A DNA stretch of 6,407 nucleotides from Bacteroidota bacterium (lineage in GTDB: Bacteria > Bacteroidota > Bacteroidia > Bacteroidales > VadinHA17). The notes under the pieces are model-generated. The model did no database searches. It was not told where the DNA came from and saw nothing but the letters and a program-made list of their open reading frames with translations. Positions 1 to 6,390 of the stretch are shown piece by piece. The stretch spans positions 1 through 6,407 of the forward strand of contig SBFZ01000301.1 of the NCBI GenBank assembly GCA_006227095.1. Direction: 5' to 3'. The position numbers were made by a program, and so were the translations under genes. How positions within the stretch are numbered: the stretch's first letter is position 1; each line of letters opens with the position of its first letter.

Positions 1-21
1 AGCATGCAGGCATGGGCCGTG

Positions 22-681
22 TCAGGAGGCGGCAAATGCATCCATCTGCTGCTTCAGCCACTCGAGCCATTCGCGGATCCCCTCGCCGTGGACTGCCGAG
101 GTCATGAAGATTTTTATGCGGGGATTGATTTCCGCCATATCTGCACGAAAAGAAGCAATATGGAAATTGGTATATGGCAGTATGTCGGTCTTATTAAGAA
201 TTACAGCCCTTGCCCCGGAGAAAAGCATAGGATACTTGGCAGGCTTGTCATCACCTTCCGCAGTGCTGACCACCGCAAGCTTGAAGGCCTCTCCGAGATC
301 GAACTGCGAGGGGCAGATCAGGTTACCCACATTCTCGACAAAAAGCAGGTCAAGATGATCAAGATCAAAGTGCTCCAGAGCCTTCCAGATACTGTGTGAA
401 TCAAGGTGGCATCCCCCTTCCGTATTGATAGAGACAATGGGTATATTGTATTTCTCCAGCCTCTTTGCATCACGGTCAGTTGTAACATCACCTTCAATAA
501 CCCCTATTCTTATCCCTGAAGACAGCGTTTCGCAGGTTCTTTCCAGCAGGGTAGTCTTACCGGCACCGGGTGAACTGATGATGTTAACCATCATTACATT
601 TTTGCTTCTGAGAAGGCTGCGCACCTCTTCAGCCTTGTTCTGATTCCTGTCAAGGATGTTTTTCATAATCTTGATTTCCAT
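22..681 (-). CDS. hypB: HypB nickel-inserting GTPase
   Basis: HypB is a SIMIBI-class GTPase that, with HypA, drives nickel loading of the hydrogenase large subunit. The 219-aa protein has the P-loop SSPGAGKTT at 36-44, EGDVTTDRD at 63-71, the ENVGNLICP stretch at 116-124 and the guanine-specificity motif NKTD at 163-166, with SAVHGEG at 195-201. The GTPase-domain metal site is present as Cys91-His92 (GGCHLD) and Cys123. The N-terminus has neither the CxxCGC high-affinity nickel motif of the E. coli protein nor a histidine-rich stretch, so this is a short, non-storage HypB. It is the last gene in the window, and only 21 nt follow its stop, with no visible terminator. Confidence 0.96.
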   Translation of the reverse strand: MEIKIMKNILDRNQNKAEEVRSLLRSKNVMMVNIISSPGAGKTTLLERTCETLSSGIRIGVIEGDVTTDRDAKRLEKYNIPIVSINTEGGCHLDSHSIWKALEHFDLDHLDLLFVENVGNLICPSQFDLGEAFKLAVVSTAEGDDKPAKYPMLFSGARAVILNKTDILPYTNFHIASFRADMAEINPRIKIFMTSAVHGEGIREWLEWLKQQMDAFAAS

Positions 682-683
682 GG

Positions 684-1025
684 TTACCCTCCTTCTATGC
701 TTTTAATGAATAATTCTTTTCCGTGTATCAGCTCTATTTCTTCCGACCCGCACGACTGGCAGGCATGCAGATCACCGGCAGGCATGTAAGGTGCTCCGCA
801 ATGCATGCAGCGCATCTCTGCGGGTACGATCTCAATAACAAGCTCCGCATCCGCGGTGACAGTGCCCCTGGCTGCCTCCCTGAAGGCTGACTCAAGGAGG
901 TCAGGGACTACCTGTATGAACTGTCCGAAGGTGACGTTCACCCTCTCAACGGCTTTCCAGCCTGCCTCCGAGGCATACCGTCCGACCATCTCTGCCAGGT
1001 CCGTTGCTATCCTGAGTTCATGCAT
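684..1025 (-). CDS. hypA: HypA nickel metallochaperone
   Basis: HypA delivers nickel to the hydrogenase large subunit after iron-cofactor insertion, working with HypB. The 113-aa protein begins MHELRIATDL; the Met1-His2-Glu3 end is the known nickel-binding site and requires the start at ATG 1025. A TTG 9 nt upstream in frame would bury His2 and is rejected. The zinc site has C73xxC76 (RCMHCG) and C89xxC92 (ACQSCG). Length is normal for HypA/HybF. The ATG lies inside the downstream copy of a 49-bp duplication and overlaps the end of an 18-codon ORF. Only a weak AGATGG precedes it by 9 nt, so initiation may depend on ribosomes arriving from that small ORF. hypB follows after 2 nt. Confidence 0.95.
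   Translation of the reverse strand: MHELRIATDLAEMVGRYASEAGWKAVERVNVTFGQFIQVVPDLLESAFREAARGTVTADAELVIEIVPAEMRCMHCGAPYMPAGDLHACQSCGSEEIELIHGKELFIKSIEGG
687..694 (-). promoter_or_regulatory. Strong ribosome binding site for hypB
   Basis: The minus strand reads AAGGAGGG immediately before the hypA stop TAA, then CC and the hypB ATG at 681. The site is embedded in the last hypA codons (Glu-Gly-Gly) and fixes the hypB start at 681 over the later in-frame ATG at 666. Confidence 0.85.
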
Positions 1026-1082
1026 ACCGTTCAACCATCTTTACCATGTCCGTTGCTATCCTGAGTTCATGCATACCGTTCA
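973..1082. repeat. Imperfect 49-bp tandem duplication over the hypA start
   Basis: The segment 973-1033 matches 1022-1082 at 56 of 61 positions, at an offset of 49 bp. Bases 1000-1033 and 1049-1082 (34 bp) are identical. The differences pair 982/1031, 984/1033, 992/1041, 994/1043 and 998/1047. Both ends of the unit carry CGGTATGC on the minus strand (around the start codon, and in the Arg-Tyr-Ala codons), so slippage between these 8-bp matches could have created the duplication. The unit is not a multiple of three, so the two copies are in different frames. Confidence 0.93.
1018..1074 (-). pseudogene. Truncated out-of-frame copy of the HypA N-terminus (18 codons)
   Basis: Starting at ATG 1074 the minus strand encodes MHELRIATDMVKMVERYA and then TGA at 1020-1018. 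The first nine residues are identical to real HypA, and the remainder is similar (HypA has LAEMVGRYA). The 49-bp duplication shifts the frame, so translation stops just after the authentic hypA ATG (1025-1023), giving an 8-nt overlap ATGCATGA. There is no strong Shine-Dalgarno: GGGA sits 12 nt upstream. It is either an inert remnant or a short leader ORF passing ribosomes to hypA. The copy is clear; its being translated is only inferred. Confidence 0.75.
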
Positions 1083-1132
1083 GTTATCCCACAATTGTTT
1101 CCTGCCAAAACCTTTCATGCCATAGCCCTTCT
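1026..1132 (-). other. hypE-hypA spacer, largest gap in the operon
   Basis: This 107-nt stretch is the only real gap in an otherwise overlapping operon. Its half nearest hypA (1026-1074) is the duplicated HypA N-terminus described separately. The other half (1075-1132) shows no hairpin resembling a terminator. A TTGGCA (minus strand, 1108-1103) matches five of six bases of a -35 box, but no good -10 box follows at normal spacing, so an internal promoter is not supported. A perfect 8-bp palindrome ACAATTGT (1091-1098) is probably chance. Confidence 0.5.
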
Positions 1133-2140
1133 TCAGCAGATTCTTGGCAGCAGCTGTCCGGGTGGCATTTCCAGGAACCTCTGTCCGCCTGATGCACTGT
1201 TGAGTATGACCCTGCCGGCCCTCGTGGAGGTGATTCTGCCTATTATTGCAGTATCCCTGCCGTGCTGATCCTGACGCATCCTTTCCGCAATACGGTCAGC
1301 CTCTTCAGGGGCTGCCACAACCAGCAGGCGCCCTTCGCTGGCGAGGCTGAAAGGGTCAAAGCCAAGTATTTCACACATCCCCCTTACCGGCTCCTGAAAG
1401 GGAACAGATGCCTCGTCAACCTCGATGCCACATCCCGTCATTGCTGCAAGCTCATTGAGCACCGCTGCAAGCCCGCCTCTTGTGAGGTCTCTCATGAAAT
1501 GTACCGCGCCAGGCACCCCAGTAACCTTTTTTACCAGGTGGTTCAGGCACGCACAGTCTGATACCAGCGGCATATCGAATGAGAGTTCCCTTCGTGCGGC
1601 AAGTATTGTGACTGCATGATCTCCGGGCGCACCGTTGATTATCAGCCTGTCACCCTCCCTCACCGCCGAGGCATTGCCTATATGGGAAAGTTCCCTTCCA
1701 AGAACTCCTACTCCTGCCGTGTTGATGAAGAGCCCGTCACACGTCCCTTTCCCGACCACCTTGGTGTCGCCTGTTACTATCCTTACCCCGGCAACCTCAG
1801 CCTCATCGGCCATGGATGTCACAATCAGGTCAAGCTGATCAAGGCTGAAACCCTCCTCGATGATGAATGCTGCCGAAAGATACACTGGCTCAGCCCCTGA
1901 AACGGCAAGGTCATTGACCGTACCGCATACGGCAAGCTTTCCTATATTGCCTCCGGGAAAAAAGAGGGGACTGATCACATATGAATCAGTGGTGAATGCG
2001 AGCAGATCACCGCTCACATGGAGCAATGCCGAATCAGTCATTGGTCCGTTCATTCCGAAACGGGAGGCAAAGTGGTCACGTATCAGAATCTGTGCCTCTC
2101 TTCCTCCGCCACCGTGACCCAGGGTAATTCTTTCACTCAT
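1133..2140 (-). CDS. hypE: HypE, carbamoyl dehydratase of [NiFe]-hydrogenase maturation
   Basis: HypE accepts the carbamoyl group from HypF on its C-terminal cysteine and dehydrates it with ATP to a thiocyanate, the cyanide donor for iron in HypC-HypD. The 335-aa protein belongs to the PurM/AIRS-like ATP-binding family: MSERITLGHGGGGRE at the N-terminus, GTVNDLAVSGAEP at 73-85 and TGDTKVV at 123-129, followed by the C-terminal AIRS half (MRDLTRGGLAAVLNE). It ends in the diagnostic PRIC, so the acceptor cysteine Cys335 is present. The frame is open up to 2230, but the family start MSER at ATG 2140 is preferred. That ATG overlaps the hypD stop as ATGAGTGA, with no clear Shine-Dalgarno, so translation is probably coupled to hypD. 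Confidence 0.96.
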   Translation of the reverse strand: MSERITLGHGGGGREAQILIRDHFASRFGMNGPMTDSALLHVSGDLLAFTTDSYVISPLFFPGGNIGKLAVCGTVNDLAVSGAEPVYLSAAFIIEEGFSLDQLDLIVTSMADEAEVAGVRIVTGDTKVVGKGTCDGLFINTAGVGVLGRELSHIGNASAVREGDRLIINGAPGDHAVTILAARRELSFDMPLVSDCACLNHLVKKVTGVPGAVHFMRDLTRGGLAAVLNELAAMTGCGIEVDEASVPFQEPVRGMCEILGFDPFSLASEGRLLVVAAPEEADRIAERMRQDQHGRDTAIIGRITSTRAGRVILNSASGGQRFLEMPPGQLLPRIC

Positions 2141-3218
2141 GGATATGGTATTTGTACCAGGTATTGCATGCCCCTTCATCAGATACCATGCAGGCTCCCC
2201 CGGGGCTGTCGGGAGTACATGCTGCTGCAAAGAGAGGACAGTCGGCCGGGGTAATCACTCCCCTGAGAATTTCGCCGCATCGGCAGCCGCTTTCATGCTC
2301 CGGCTCAGGAAGATCGAAGCTGAAACGGTCGCCGGCATCAAATCGGCGGTACTTTTCACGGATGGTCAGGCCACCGTTAGGGATGACACCAAGGCCACGC
2401 CATTCGGCATCCCCGGGTTCAAAGACCTCGTCCATGTAGCCCCGGGCCCTGCTATTTCCTTCCGGTGTCACCGCCCTGCGATACTCGGTTTCAACACGTG
2501 GTGACCGGCTGTTGACCTGCCTGACAAGCATCAGGACAGCCAGCATCAGGTCAGCAGGCTCAAAACCGGTGACCACACAGGCCAGCCCGTACCTGCGGGG
2601 TATGAAATCAAAGGCTGAGGAACCTGTAACCACTGCCACATGGCCAGGGCATATAAAACCGTCAATCGTGGTTCCCTCCCTCAGCAGCATCTCCATTGCC
2701 GGAGGCATAACCTTATGGGCATTGAGGACGAAGAAGTTTTTCACATCCCGCTTCAAGGCCTCTGTCAGGGTAACCGCAGTTCCGGGTGCAGTGGTCTCAA
2801 AGCCTATGGCAGGGAATATGACATTTCTTTTCCTTTCGGAGGAGGCAAGCTCCAGTGCATCACCGGCTGACAGCACCACCCTGATGTCAGCGCCTGCGGC
2901 CCGGGCTGCGGCCGGGGTGACCATTGTGCCCGGAACCCTCATGAGATCACCGAACATGGCAATGGTCACCTCTCCGCCGGAGGCAAGAGCGACAAGCATG
3001 TCAATATACGAAGCCGGCGTAACGCATACCGGGCAGCCCGGGCCGGAGATGAGCCTTACCTGCGGCGGAAGCAGTGAAGGTATGCCGAAACGGTGAATGG
3101 CGGCCGTATGCCCTCCGCAGACCTCCATGAAGACATATTCACGCGACACCTCACGGCTGATCATTTCAGCCAGGCGGGCAATATGCCTTCCGTTCCTGTA
3201 TTCATCAACGTACTTCAT
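2133..3218 (-). CDS. hypD: HypD Fe-S scaffold protein, [NiFe]-hydrogenase maturation
   Basis: HypD is the [4Fe-4S] partner of HypC on which the Fe(CN)2CO unit is assembled; it is thought to reduce the thiocyanate delivered by HypE. The 361-aa form starts MKYVDEYRNG, the usual family start. Catalytic motifs are EVCGGHTAAIH (32-42, Cys34) and SGPGCPVCVTP (58-68, Cys62 and Cys65). GFETTAPGTAVTL lies mid-protein. A cysteine-rich C-terminus (GCRCGEI, ADCP, AACTP, GACMVSDEGAC) supplies the cluster ligands. The frame stays open upstream to 3257, but those extra 13 residues would overlap hypC and are not conserved in type; ATG 3218 leaves a 13-nt gap after hypC with a weak GGTG 8 nt upstream. The stop overlaps hypE by 8 nt. 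Identity is firm, with the start well supported. Confidence 0.96.
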   Translation of the reverse strand: MKYVDEYRNGRHIARLAEMISREVSREYVFMEVCGGHTAAIHRFGIPSLLPPQVRLISGPGCPVCVTPASYIDMLVALASGGEVTIAMFGDLMRVPGTMVTPAAARAAGADIRVVLSAGDALELASSERKRNVIFPAIGFETTAPGTAVTLTEALKRDVKNFFVLNAHKVMPPAMEMLLREGTTIDGFICPGHVAVVTGSSAFDFIPRRYGLACVVTGFEPADLMLAVLMLVRQVNSRSPRVETEYRRAVTPEGNSRARGYMDEVFEPGDAEWRGLGVIPNGGLTIREKYRRFDAGDRFSFDLPEPEHESGCRCGEILRGVITPADCPLFAAACTPDSPGGACMVSDEGACNTWYKYHIHE

Positions 3219-3231
3219 ATGCTGTTCACCA

Positions 3232-3450
3232 TCAAGGCTTGTCATCCATCTCATCAAGAAGACGAAGAGTCTCCAGTGCCTCCTCCTCCTTCAGTTTTTC
3301 AATGGCAAATCCGGCATGCAGCAGAACATAATCGCCCGGCTTCACACCTTCAACCATCTGCAGCCCGGCCCGGAAGACGGCACCACCCACGGAGACCTCC
3401 GCCATGTCTCCCTCAATGGCAAGAACCCTGGCAGGGAGACTCAGACACAT
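3232..3450 (-). CDS. hypC: HypC hydrogenase assembly chaperone
   Basis: HypC is a small OB-fold chaperone that, with HypD, carries iron while cyanide and CO ligands are added and delivers it to the apo-hydrogenase large subunit. The 72-aa protein starts MCLSLPARVL: Cys2, which becomes N-terminal after Met removal, is the essential residue. The family motif PGDYVLLHAGFAIEKL lies at 38-53, and the tail (54-72) is acidic and helical. The ATG at 3450 is set by MC and by a strong Shine-Dalgarno. The gene overlaps the end of hypF by 10 nt. A lone HypC cannot be told from its paralogue HybG by sequence alone, but the surrounding hypF and hypD favour the general HypC role. Confidence 0.96.
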   Translation of the reverse strand: MCLSLPARVLAIEGDMAEVSVGGAVFRAGLQMVEGVKPGDYVLLHAGFAIEKLKEEEALETLRLLDEMDDKP

Positions 3451-5714
3451 AATCGCCTCCTTTCCGCAGCCGTCACCAGCTGCCCTAGCGATATACCCCC
3501 GTCATTGGGAGGTACCTGGTTATTGGTATATACCCTGAATCCTTTCATGGATAAAAGATACAATGATTTTTCAAGCAGATAACTGTTCTGGAAAACTCCC
3601 CCGGAAAGCACAACACGGTCTAGTCCGGTATCATTCCTTATTGAGATGCAGACAGCCAGTATTATCTGAGCCACGGTATTGTGAAACCTGGCCGGAACCA
3701 TGCTGTGGTCTTTCCGGGCAATATCACCCAGTATTGCATCAAACATCTCCGTAAGACTTACGGTGCCGTTGAGAGAAAACGGATAATAATCCATTGTGCT
3801 GCTGCCAATTGCCGATTCGAGACGCATGGGTGCTTCAGAATCAAAGGAGCTGTTTGTACAGAGCTGCAGGAGAGCCGCAACAGAATCAAAAAGGCGTCCG
3901 GCACCGCAGGTAAGGGGCGAATTGATGCCCCTGTCCATCATCTCAATGACTGAAGCAAGCTTTTTCCCGTCAATTTCCCTGAAGAGTCTTAATGAGGTGA
4001 AATCATAACTGCTGCCGAAACAACCGTAGAGACATGACAATGCCATCCTCCAGGGTTCGGCGACGGCTGCATCGGCTCCGGGCATCATGAAATAGTCAAA
4101 GTGAGTATATCTTTCAAAATCAGAGGATGAAACAACCAGGAACTCACTTCCCCATGTATGGCCGTCTGTACCGAACCCGGTGCCGTCCATGATCACCCCT
4201 ATAACCTTCCCGTCAAGACCATTTTCTGCCATTACCGATACTGCATGGGCATGATGGTGCTGTACCGTGACAAGCGGCAGGCCGTATTCCCCTGCCAGTT
4301 CACGGGCAAAGCGGCCCGACAGGTATTCAGGGTGCATGTCACACACAGCCAATGATGGATTGAACCTGAAAAGAGAAGAGAACAGATTGTATGTCTCAGT
4401 GTAAAAATCCCATGTGGCCACATTCTTAATATCGCCTATATACTGGCTCATGTAAGCCGCCTTTCCCTTGCCGATACAAAATGTGTTCTTCTGTTCTGCC
4501 CCGGCGGCAAAGATTCCTTCAGTATCTGACCGGAGAACCACAGGCTGCGGCACATAACCGCGTGACCTCCTGATGAGAATGGTATTCCCGGCTGCCACCC
4601 TGACCACCGAGTCGTCTGCGCGGTTGCATATCTCCCTGTTGTAGCTGACCACGCAGCCGGCGACGGGCATCAGGTGAAGCAAGGCAACGGGGTCTGAAAT
4701 GATGATAGGTTCATCACTCAGGTTTCCGCTCGTCAGAACGACGGCCGGAGTACTGACTTTCCTGAAAAGCATGTGATGCACAGGCATATGCGGGAGCATT
4801 GCACCGATCGTATTCAGACCGCTGCTGACAGACGGAGCCAGTGCTTTCTTCTGCCTCAGAATAAGTATCGGCCTTCGCCACGAGAGAAGCAGCGTCTCTT
4901 CCTCCTCCGTGGCGATGCAATACTCTTTCAGCACATCAATATCCCTGAACATCACCGCAAAAGGCTTCATGTCACGCTGCTTGCGCTTCCTCAGCCCGGC
5001 AACCGCATCCTCGTTCATTGCATCACACATCAGGTTGTACCCTCCCACTGACTTGATGGCAACACTCTCACCTGCGGCAAGACGTCCGGAAATGATGCCG
5101 GTAATGTCCGAAATGCCGGTCACTTCAGTTCCGCCGGCCCGTAGTGTATATACCGGCCCGCAATTGTTGCATGCAACAGGCTGGGCATGGAACCTCCTGT
5201 CTGACATGGTGCCGTACTGCGAAGCACAGCGCTGACACATCTCAAACGGTGCCATCGAGGTGTTTACCCTGTCATACGGGAGGGACCTGATAATGGTAAA
5301 GCGGGGACCGCAGTCGGTGCAATTGATAAACGGATAGTCAATCCTGCCCTGATCGGTGTCAAGATCCGACAGGCATTCGGCACATACGGCAATGTCAGGA
5401 CTAACCTCGGTTATGGTTTCATCAATGTTCCGGCTCGGGGAAATGGTGAACCCGGTATAAGGCCCGGCATCCGTTTCGCTCAGAACCACCGATCGCACAA
5501 CTGCTGCCGGCGGTGCCTGTTTGCGGATATCATCCGCAAACCTGCCGGCGGTTTCAGAATCACACATGATAACAACCCGTACACCGTCACTCCTGTTGAC
5601 AACCTCACCGGTGAGGCCGTATGACAATGCCAGCCTGTAGATGAAGGGGCGGAATCCCACTCCCTGAACAAGCCCGGTTATAAATATCTCATACCCCTTT
5701 TCTATGGCATTCAA
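3441..5714 (-). CDS. hypF: Carbamoyltransferase HypF, [NiFe]-hydrogenase maturation
   Basis: HypF takes the carbamoyl group of carbamoyl phosphate and, via a carbamoyl-adenylate, passes it to the C-terminal cysteine of HypE, the first step of cyanide ligand synthesis. The 757-aa length is typical. Domains in order: acylphosphatase (about 8-95, signature GLVQGVGFRPF at 14-24); two zinc-finger units with CxxC pairs C111/C114, C132/C135 and C160/C163, C182/C185; a YrdC-like domain (about 200-385); and a Kae1-like domain (about 400-750) with HHHAH at 486-490, DGTGFGTDG at 510-518 and, near the end, a GGVFQNSYLLE stretch and NDGG. The start is TTG at 5714, whose TTGA overlaps the rex stop; no ATG or GTG occurs in frame before the acylphosphatase motif and no Shine-Dalgarno is visible, so coupling to rex translation is likely. 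All key motifs are intact. Confidence 0.97.
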   Translation of the reverse strand: MNAIEKGYEIFITGLVQGVGFRPFIYRLALSYGLTGEVVNRSDGVRVVIMCDSETAGRFADDIRKQAPPAAVVRSVVLSETDAGPYTGFTISPSRNIDETITEVSPDIAVCAECLSDLDTDQGRIDYPFINCTDCGPRFTIIRSLPYDRVNTSMAPFEMCQRCASQYGTMSDRRFHAQPVACNNCGPVYTLRAGGTEVTGISDITGIISGRLAAGESVAIKSVGGYNLMCDAMNEDAVAGLRKRKQRDMKPFAVMFRDIDVLKEYCIATEEEETLLLSWRRPILILRQKKALAPSVSSGLNTIGAMLPHMPVHHMLFRKVSTPAVVLTSGNLSDEPIIISDPVALLHLMPVAGCVVSYNREICNRADDSVVRVAAGNTILIRRSRGYVPQPVVLRSDTEGIFAAGAEQKNTFCIGKGKAAYMSQYIGDIKNVATWDFYTETYNLFSSLFRFNPSLAVCDMHPEYLSGRFARELAGEYGLPLVTVQHHHAHAVSVMAENGLDGKVIGVIMDGTGFGTDGHTWGSEFLVVSSSDFERYTHFDYFMMPGADAAVAEPWRMALSCLYGCFGSSYDFTSLRLFREIDGKKLASVIEMMDRGINSPLTCGAGRLFDSVAALLQLCTNSSFDSEAPMRLESAIGSSTMDYYPFSLNGTVSLTEMFDAILGDIARKDHSMVPARFHNTVAQIILAVCISIRNDTGLDRVVLSGGVFQNSYLLEKSLYLLSMKGFRVYTNNQVPPNDGGISLGQLVTAAERRRLCV
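3456..3463 (-). promoter_or_regulatory. Strong ribosome binding site for hypC
   Basis: The minus strand reads AAAGGAGG, then a 5-nt spacer (cgatt), then ATG. The motif lies inside the last codons of hypF, where it encodes the final arginines, so the hypC ribosome site is embedded in the upstream gene. It shows that this organism uses classical Shine-Dalgarno initiation, at least here and at hypB. Confidence 0.85.
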
Positions 5715-6379
5715 AGAAATAACGATTGTTTTTCACGCATACGGCTGACAGACCAGATAACACCTTCTATCTCATCGCTCAGGTTTACATTGCTGACAAC
5801 CACATACTCAGGTACCCTGAGGAGTACCGGGGCAAAGTTCACAATCCCCCTGATTCCCATTCCGATCAGTTCATTGCATACCTCCTGTGCCGAGATGGCC
5901 GGGACAGCAACTATTGCCACTGCGACATGAAACCTGTCAATGATCTCCTGCATTCGTTCGGGTGAATATACCTGGTTGTCAGACCTCACCTTCTGTTTAT
6001 AGGGATCAATGTCAAAGGTTGCCACTATGTTAATGCCCCGCTGGATAAACTGACCATATTTTGAAAGAGCCTGACCCAGGTTACCCATCCCCACAAGTAT
6101 CACATTGCTTATCCTGTCACGTTTGAAGAGCACCTCCATCCCTTCCAGCAGGGTGGCCGTAACGTACCCGCCCCTCCTGTTTCCCCTTATTCCGTACTCT
6201 GAAAAGTCTTTCCTTACCTGTTCGGGAGTAACCCCGGCTGCCTCGGCAAGGGTGTAGGAAAATACCCTGGTTACACCCATTGACTTCAGTCTTAACAACA
6301 GCCCGTGGTAAAGGAAAATTCTTCTCAGACTGTTCCTGGTATTATGTTTTGTGAATTGTTTCACATTAATTCGCTGCAA
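5711..6379 (-). CDS. rex: Redox-sensing transcriptional repressor Rex
   Basis: Rex repressors bind DNA when NAD+ is high and release it when NADH rises, controlling fermentative, respiratory and hydrogenase genes. From the TTG at 6379 the protein is 222 aa, within the usual 205-230. Residues about 18-75 form the winged-helix domain (LAEAAGVTPEQVRKDFSEYG, then an RGGY wing). Residues about 92-200 form a Rossmann domain with the dinucleotide loop GMGNLG at 97-102, ATFDIDP at about 120-126 and NFAPVLLRVP at about 181-190. No in-frame ATG precedes the conserved LRRIFLYHG helix. TTG 6379 was chosen because AAGGA lies 6 nt upstream; TTG 6397 and GTG 6364 are alternatives. The stop TGA overlaps the hypF start by 4 nt, so rex is probably cotranscribed with hypF and repressor of its own operon. 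Family assignment is firm, the start is not. Confidence 0.93.
   Translation of the reverse strand: MQRINVKQFTKHNTRNSLRRIFLYHGLLLRLKSMGVTRVFSYTLAEAAGVTPEQVRKDFSEYGIRGNRRGGYVTATLLEGMEVLFKRDRISNVILVGMGNLGQALSKYGQFIQRGINIVATFDIDPYKQKVRSDNQVYSPERMQEIIDRFHVAVAIVAVPAISAQEVCNELIGMGIRGIVNFAPVLLRVPEYVVVSNVNLSDEIEGVIWSVSRMREKQSLFL
6349..6366. promoter_or_regulatory. Inverted repeat: candidate Rex operator (or CRP/FNR-type site)
   Basis: The plus strand reads TTGTGAATTGTTTCACAT. The arms TGTGAA and TTCACA (6350-6365) are perfectly complementary around a 4-nt centre. The known Rex consensus TTGTGAA-N4-TTCACAA is matched at 13 of its 14 fixed positions. The core also fits TGTGA-N6-TCACA, the consensus of CRP-type regulators, so sequence alone cannot separate the two. 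Position at the 5' end of rex favours Rex autoregulation, a common arrangement in this family. With the start at 6379 the site lies just inside the coding region; with GTG 6364 it covers the start codon. The promoter itself probably lies at or beyond the window edge. Confidence 0.65.
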
Positions 6380-6385
6380 TACAAT

Positions 6386-6390
6386 TCCTT
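6386..6390 (-). promoter_or_regulatory. Candidate ribosome binding site for rex
   Basis: The minus strand reads AAGGA followed by a 6-nt spacer (attgta) and then TTG at 6379. This is the only Shine-Dalgarno-like stretch near the rex start and is why the TTG at 6379 is preferred over the GTG at 6364, which has no such motif. The start choice remains moderate because TTG is a weak initiator. Confidence 0.5.

Noticed and set aside
973..1082. CRISPR-like or mobile-element repeat
   Set aside because: There are only two directly abutting copies with no spacers, no inverted ends and no transposase. The unit is hypA coding sequence, so a local slippage duplication explains it.
1083..1108. Internal promoter before hypA based on TTGGCA
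   Set aside because: The -35 match is good, but the only plausible -10 (GATAAC) is at 14-nt spacing, too short; no other box fits.
2141..2230. In-frame 30-codon extension of hypE overlapping hypD by about 98 nt
   Set aside because: HypE proteins begin at MSER-like sequence before the GHGGGGRE motif. The extension is just hypD's cysteine-rich end read in another frame, and the ATG at 2140 forms a natural ATGAGTGA coupling.
2512..3096. Long plus-strand open frame (194 codons)
   Set aside because: It is antisense to the strongly conserved hypD gene; its translation is low-complexity (Ser/Ala/Thr-rich), shows no recognisable domain and has no convincing ribosome site.
3219..3257. In-frame 13-codon extension of hypD into hypC
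   Set aside because: The family starts at MKYVDEY-like sequence. The extension would overlap the end of hypC and has no supporting ribosome site.
6339..6370. Promoter TTAATG-17-CATAAT on the minus strand with the palindrome in its spacer
   Set aside because: The layout is attractive, but transcription starting about 6332 would leave no usable start codon before the conserved Rex N-terminal helix, and the -35 match is only 3 of 6.
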